A stretch of 64,000 bases of DNA, from the NCBI RefSeq assembly GCF_958298935.1, contig NC_084938.1, forward strand, positions 7,261,501 to 7,325,500, in the 5' to 3' direction. Positions 58,289 to 64,000 of the stretch are shown here, in pieces (the first letter of the stretch is position 1; each line of letters opens with the position of its first letter). The DNA is from Phragmites australis (taxonomy: Eukaryota > Streptophyta > Magnoliopsida > Poales > Poaceae). The notes under the pieces were generated by a model. It had not been told where the DNA came from, did no database searches, and saw only the letters and a program-made list of their open reading frames with translations. The position numbers were made by a program, and so were the translations under genes.

Positions 58289-60381
58289 CCTTCTACAGCC
58301 CCTCCTCGGTTTGTTTAGTATTTGCCTTTTGTCGTTTCTTTTCATCTTTGAGTGTTTGAGAGGCCAGTATGAGGAGCTTTGTTTGCCTTTTCTCTCAGAT
58401 TTTTAAGTATGTCACCCTTCTATTATGTTTCTAGAGAAGGTTGCATGTAATTGATCATTTAGAATTTAGAAGGGACAGTGACATACCCTAATAGCTTACC
58501 TTAGGGATGTCCTGATGTCACTAATCTATCTAGGGGGCTAAGCCTTGGAGATAGCATGGGCCTTATTCCTGGTTGACTTTGCGAACATTGGTACTATCGG
58601 TAACCTCCCACTTTCTCATGGAGGACACCTTTCCCTCTTGGCTTGCATAGACAACCAAACAAAGTTGATTCTCACAACAGAAATCTAGAACTGAACAGCT
58701 AAAGTAGACTATTAGTCCTCAAAAGACAAGCTCATGCATTGCGGAAGGGAAAATTCTACTAGCCCTTGTAGATGCATGGGCTATTAGAACCATTCATTTG
58801 CATTGAGATTTATGTCAAAATGGTAGGTGAAAAAAATCATATGGTTGGTGAGAGAATCAACGAATGAATGGATATCAGGTGAGAGGGATGGACAAACGAG
58901 ATAATCCGTGTATCCACACCCTAATACGGAGTTGCCTTTCCCATGCATTGCAATCTGCTTTTAGGTTTACATACATACAAATCTTCCTCTTTTTCCTGCC
59001 AGCAATTGGTCAACCATCAGATAGGGAGAGAGATTTGACCGCAGCAAATTAGGCTCAACTCGGCAGCCTGGCCCCATAAAGGGTTTAGGCCCACTCTAGC
59101 CCGACCCGTCCTTCGACCTGCTAAGGTCACCCTATTTTTTTGGAGCAGAGCCACGGCTGGAATGCTAGCCTCCGGACCGGTGTCTCTCTTGAGAGTTCGT
59201 TCCCCAGCAACAGTAGAGAGAGGCGATCCGAAAGCGATCTTCCAAAGCTAGCGTCAATCTTGTCAGATCTCCTCCTCCGACGACCTCTTTGGCACCGGGG
59301 GTGGTGGGATCCAGTAGATCGACGCCCGGTGAAGCATGCATAGTAGATAGTAGTTGTTATAAGCTTTTAGGTTTGGTAGGGTTTCCCAGTGGAGCCATCG
59401 ATTGGCATCATGCGGGGGTGCAATGAGTTTGGGTGGAGCAAGACGAAGCAGGGGGCGATGGGTCACGTCGTGATTCTGGCTCCCGGTGCCTGGCCTTCCC
59501 GGTGGCCATGCTACGACTCCAACTCCTGGGGCCTAGCCCTCCTAGTGGCTGTGGAGTGGTGCGGCTGTCCGTGCTTCTATCGCTTCCCGGTGGTGGTGTG
59601 GGATGCCTGTGGGAGGTGCTTGTGCTTCTTCCGGCTGGCGCTGTTCTTGGTTGCGACGAGGACGATGGTAGTGGTGAAGATGGCTAGGGGAAGCTACAGG
59701 TGAGCGTCGTGGCCATTGGGGGCCAAATTTGCGTCAGCTGTTGCTTGGTCGCCTGCCCTTGTGAAGACTGTGCATCGTTCTTGCTCGGGCATGATTTTGT
59801 GGTTTTTGCGTGTGTGATAGAGGTTGTTTTGGTCGGTTTTGCCGGAGCTCCGGTGCCGCAGCTGGTGTGTTTGGTTTCCAGGTCATCGACATGGGTGTCG
59901 GCGACCGCAAGGGTTGGTGTTGTAGGCTTGTCAGTGGTGGAGTTCGCACGGAGGGTTAAGCTAGTAACGTCGGTTCTCTCTTTTCCTAGCAAGGTAACGG
60001 CCGATAGCTATTGTGCAGAGCCTATGCGTTCAGCGTTCCTAAGACCTGTCTCGGGTGGGCTGTCTCCTGTGGTAAAAAAAAAATTACACTTCCTCGTTGG
60101 TTGAGGGAATGGCTCCCGGTATCATCTTTGGTGTGTTTCGTCTATTGCTGGTGAGACGTTGTAATATTCCGATGTTTTGATAGAAAACTAGTGTCTCTAA
60201 CCAGTGGTCTGTATCGTTCATGTTTGTTATGTCGATGAAAGCCATTCTGGTTCCTCTCAAAGAAAAGAAAAAGCCGTCGGCAGGAGATTGGAGTAGCGCT
60301 GACCAATCATCACACGAGATCCCCACAAAGAACAACCGTCCTTTCAGATCTCTCATCTCTCCCGCCCCATAACGCGCGCCA
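58289..60381. other. Intergenic; right half resembles a retroposed sequence
   Basis: 58290-59060 shows nothing recognisable. 59100-60260 is GC- and GT-rich, with long frames on both strands that show no domain, and ends in a 3'-UTR-like stretch (gttttgatagaaaactagtg, ttgttatgtcgatgaaagcc) with an A-rich tail caaagaaaagaaaaa at about 60258-60272. This looks like a LINE-type or processed insertion, but no target duplication was found. The last 100 bp before the ATG should hold the promoter and leader of the phosphatase gene; no TATA box was seen. Confidence 0.35.
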
Positions 60382-62227
60382 ATGCCATCCGTCTGCGCCG
60401 ACGAGGGGACTCCCGCGGCGGCCGCGCTGCCCAGGGCCTCCATCTCGCACGTAATCTTCGACATGGACGGCCTCCTCCTCGGTATCTTTTCTCTTCTGCC
60501 CCGTCCTCCTCCTTACGCCTTGCTTCCATGCCTCCCTTGTTTCATATGGGTTCTTGAGGTTTGATTTTGCTCCTCTGCGTCGTATTGGAGGCACATTGGA
60601 TGGTCTTGCCTGAACGCCGTCTTGATTTTGCTTATATTATTGGATTTCCTGCTTTTCGCGCCTAATGTCTTGTTGGTTCCCTTGGATTGTTCTATGCCCC
60701 TCGTTGGAATTCGATAGTTAGTTTGCTTCTTGGCTCACTTCATTGGGGGTTGTGCTGATTGTGTGTGTCTGATGCGGGGGGGGGGGGGGGGGGGGCAGAC
60801 ACGGAGGGGTTCTACACGGAGGTGCAGGAGAAGATCCTCGCGAGATACGGCAAGGTGTTCGACTGGGCCATCAAGGTAAAGATGATGGGCAAGACGACTG
60901 CCGAGTCAACGCGCATCTTCTTCGAGGAGTGCGGCCTCACCGGCCTGCTCACCCCGGAGCAATTCCTCGAGGAGCGCGAGAGCATGCTCAAGGAGCTCTT
61001 ACCCTCCTGCACTGCACTGCCAGGTGAAGAAGATGATCTCTCAAACTTCTCTGTTGCTGGACAACTACATTACCGATTCAGCATGATTGCATGACTGTAG
61101 GAGTACTCTATATATCTTGTTGTTTTGTTTCGTCCGAAAAATTGTTGGAGAAAAAGACAATTAAAGAAGTAAGAACTTCGTACATTCGAGGAGAGCTAAG
61201 GGAAATATGATTCTACGGTGTGCCATATCCCATAGCAAATGTCAAACTTTTCTAGCGTCCCAGAGCCACTTTTGTACTTTGCATTTGTTCCTTTTGAGAT
61301 AAACCCACATCACAACTGTTGTTTTTGGCAGTGTATTGCTCATTGCTGGAATATGTATCTCCAGTTAAGAAATAATCAATATTTTTACACTAATGGATTA
61401 CTTACTATTAAATTAGAAGTGTCTTACGGCTGCTTTATGTTATTTATTGGAAGTGTATTAATGTCCCTAGCATAACATGCCGAATTAGATATGTGTTATA
61501 TGGATGTTCGATAAATGAATTGTTTCTTGCAGGTGTACTACGCTTGATCCATCATCTCCATGCCAATGGAATACCAATAGCTGTTGCAACTGGGTAATAT
61601 CTTTACGCTTGATCTCTTTCTTGAATGCCCATAGTTTTTTCTTTTCTGAATTACAGCAATACGAATGATCTTTTTTCTTGCCGTGGCTTACAGAACCCAG
61701 AAACATCACTTTGCACTGAAGACACAAAAGCACCAGGAAATGTTTTCCCTGATGCATCATGTTGTTACGGGGGATGATGCCGAAGTGAAGGCTGGCAAGC
61801 CATCGCCTGATATTTTCCTTGCCGCTATGAGGAGGTTTGAGGCATTGGAATTGACCGTAAGGCAGCAATTGTACTTGCGCTGTTCCTTTAGGATGTTGTG
61901 TCAAGTGACCATCTTTCTCCCCTGATGCAATGTGCATTGCTTTTCTTTTCAGCACAATGTGGAACCCAGTAATTGCTTGGTTTTTGAAGATGCACCATTG
62001 GGTGTTTCAGCAGCTAAAACTGCTGGAATGTAAGTGGTCGTTATCTGTCCATCTTTGCAAGCTTTCATGCCTTTTGAGTACAAACTTTTTCTTCGTTTTG
62101 CAGGTACGTGGTGATGGTCCCAGATCCAAGGCTTGATGTTTCATATCACAAAGGAGCTGACCAAGTTCTCAGTTCATTGTTGGATTTCAAACCTAGCGAA
62201 TGGGGCTTGCCACCTTTTAAAGTTTAG
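60382..62227 (+). CDS. GPP: HAD-family glycerol-3-phosphatase-like protein, 6 exons
   Basis: A haloacid-dehalogenase-type phosphatase; closest remembered relatives are the plant glycerol-3-phosphatases GPP1 and GPP2, which hydrolyse glycerol-3-phosphate and similar sugar phosphates. Exons: 60382-60481, 60799-61023, 61533-61593, 61694-61856, 61953-62029, 62104-62227, all GT-AG, total 750 nt, 249 aa. Motif I DMDGLLLDTEG with nucleophile D27 and D29, split by intron 1 before D34; motif II VATGT with T128; motif III Lys K164 in KAGKPSPD; motif IV VFEDAP with E195 and D196. The C-terminus (GADQVLSSLLDF, EWGLPPF) is typical of the family. No transit peptide is evident, so cytosolic location is likely. 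Exon 4 ends with ALELT before HNVEPSN, slightly longer than I expect. Intron 1 ends in a run of 20 G just before the acceptor. Confidence 0.93.
60776..60795 (+). repeat. G20 homopolymer abutting the intron 1 acceptor of the phosphatase gene
   Basis: Twenty consecutive G follow gatgc and directly precede the acceptor cag at 60796-60798. It occupies the place of the polypyrimidine tract. Length may be affected by sequencing error, as homopolymers often are. Confidence 0.85.
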
Positions 62228-63390
62228 ACAACTTTCGTACAGAGATATCAAATGTTGGGAGTGTGAGTAAGATATACCACATCCTTATGTTGTGTTTCAG
62301 CATATGCCACTCCAAGGTCCCAGTGCCATTGGTGAGACGTTGTAGCGTACGTTCTAAAATTCAACTAAGACGAGTGGCATATACTAAAAAAATAAATAGA
62401 AAGAAAGAAAAACTCTTGTCTAGGCATGCTCGCATAGGCAGGCGTTACTGAACATTTGCTGCTGCTGCTGCTTCTGCTAGTTTAGAGTATTTTTAAAATT
62501 CATCATTCATATGTGATTCCTATATTTTATTAGCAGAAAATTCGATTGATATTAGAACTAATGATAACACTTTGAGAGTGCCTTTTGTTCTGTGACAGCA
62601 AATATTATGAACTCTCCTTCAATAGAGAATCTTCCGTTACTGCAATATCTGCTTAAACCTGCCATTTACTTTTCTTTTCTTTTCAAATGAGAAAACTTTT
62701 TATATGATCACTCTAATTGGTATTCACCTTATGTACTCGTAGAGAAAAAAAATACTTTTGAGATTTCCATTTCTTTGGTGTTAAGGAAAAGATTTGTACC
62801 GGTTTGTCAAAGCTTGAGCAATGCTCCTCTCATCCATTAGTTTGGAGGAGGGAGACTACAAATATCCGAGATAGGAATAGGGGACATCATGATATAGGAA
62901 GGCTTGTAGTAGCTGCAACTGCATCTTTCAGTAGTGTCCCCCTCCAACCTTTGTCTTCATATTGGTGTTGTACAGTTCCTATGGGTTTCATCCGATATAT
63001 TTGTGTCTTCTTCGTCTTATCAGTCATGTATAGAGTTAATTTAAACTCATAGATCAATCGATTGTCATTCATTGCCGTTGATGTTGCAAATTGATCCATT
63101 AAGCATTTACAGGCCCCTTGTAGAATGAATTCCACAATTCTGACTAGTGGCAGTCCCCTAATACATTTTATGACCCAGTTATAGACTTCAGCTAAGTTTA
63201 TAGTTATAATTCCATACATTGCTCTGTTTGTATTATAGAGCAGAGCTCACTTTTTCTTTGGCTCATTCTCAATCCACTCGGAGAATGTATTTATAGATGA
63301 TTTGGTCATCCTCATTCCGGGATAATTCAGTGGAAGGCTACCCAATTTATAGTGTGACACGTGGCAAAAATTAGCATAAAATTTAGGAAT
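62228..63390. other. 3' flank of the phosphatase gene and AT-rich intergenic DNA
   Basis: The first few hundred bases should hold the 3' UTR (for example aaaaaaataaatag near 62386). The rest has no recognisable genes or terminal repeats. Confidence 0.4.
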
Positions 63391-64000
63391 AAGTTCATTT
63401 TACTCCCTTAAAGTATCACGTTTATCCAGATAACCCCTGAACTTTTAAACCATCCATTTTACTTCCACGAACTATCAATAGCGTTCATTTTACCCCCTGG
63501 AGTGGTTTTTCTCAGTGGTTTTAATGACGTGGTGGTGGTTTCGCCATGTGGCAGTCCTAGTCAGCGTGTCCAGTCACCGTGCTAACATCAGCGTTGCACA
63601 GTAATTCGATTTTTCTTTAGAAAAATAATTCATGAAAATAGATTATTCCGAAAAATAGGTTTTATGTTTAGAAAAAAAATCTAAAAAATATAAAATGATT
63701 TAGATAAATGTTTTAATATGTTTTTAGCTCTATTTTTATTTCTGTAAATATTATTTAATTTTTTTCTAGTGTAAAAATTATTCCAAAAATGTTAGAGTAA
63801 ATGTTTTAATTTGGAAAATAGTTTTAGAAAATATAGATTAATTCTGATAAAGTTTAAAAATATCTTCTTTGATAAAATAAATGTTTTTAATATGTTTTGT
63901 TGTATATAAAATTAGTTTAAATTCTAGAAAAATTAGGTTTAATTCTAGAAAAATAGTTTTTGTCACTTTTAGCTGTAGCTTTCGCGTCGTTGCTAACCGT
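63391..64000. repeat. Probable left end of a transposon cut off by the window edge
   Basis: The stretch ttcattttactcccttaaag, aacccctgaacttttaaacc and ttcattttaccccctggag, followed by ttaatgacgtggtggtggtttcgccatgtgg, resembles the long terminal repeats of MULE-like elements such as the one at 30324-31216 (both mention a gacgtgg or catgtgg-type core). The right end lies outside the window, so this stays tentative. Confidence 0.35.

Noticed and set aside
59389..60104. Frames of 104 and 134 codons upstream of the phosphatase gene
   Set aside because: Low-complexity Cys/Val/Gly-rich translation without a domain, in sequence resembling a retroposed copy.

Overview
The window is nuclear DNA from a grass (Poaceae). 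The evidence is three plant housekeeping genes plus one secreted protease, GC-rich first exons followed by AT-rich introns with GT-AG borders, a eukaryotic tRNA gene, and a dense layer of grass-type transposons (Stowaway, PIF/Harbinger and hAT MITEs, MULE, CACTA, Ty1-copia and Ty3-gypsy). I could not name the species.

Four protein genes could be assembled exon by exon with frames that close. (1) 259-5065, plus: 4-coumarate:CoA ligase, 5 exons, 563 aa. (2) 7212-19297, minus: the fused biotin gene BIO3-BIO1 (dethiobiotin synthetase plus diaminopelargonate aminotransferase), 14 exons, 823 aa. (3) 28586-30040, minus: a secreted A1 aspartyl protease, 2 exons, 450 aa. (4) 60382-62227, plus: a HAD-family glycerol-3-phosphatase-like enzyme, 6 exons, 249 aa. 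A tRNA-Arg(TCT) lies at 5465-5537, about 400 bp beyond the 4CL stop. These genes do not form a pathway: phenylpropanoid activation, biotin synthesis, proteolysis and sugar-phosphate metabolism are simply neighbours.

The rest is largely mobile DNA. Introns carry a Stowaway MITE (4CL intron 2), a Tourist-like MITE (BIO intron 6), and, in the 5.3 kb BIO intron 1, a small LTR retroelement that has captured a piece of a BTB-domain host gene and a hAT MITE with a perfect 8-bp target duplication. Between 19.3 and 28.5 kb lie a SIRE-type solo LTR, a 30-bp tandem repeat and a broken Ty3 gag. Between 30.3 and 43.3 kb lie a MULE, a gypsy solo LTR with internal tandem repeats, a PIF element, a copia gag remnant, and a decayed minus-strand copia that is itself interrupted by an LTR-like block and a CACTA element.

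At 44.6-58.0 kb is a nested stack. A Ty1-copia element (TSD cctag) is split in gag by a SIRE-type copia element (TSD agtac) and in pol by a solo LTR (TSD ccaag). The stack sits in one copy of a locally duplicated segment; the other copy (31.8-32.75 kb) still shows the empty site. The SIRE element has lost its 5' half and its pol is broken, yet it keeps a long intact ORF in the envelope-like position. That ORF, the gene-capturing small LTR element and the CHG-type decay pattern of the copia genes are the items most worth following up.
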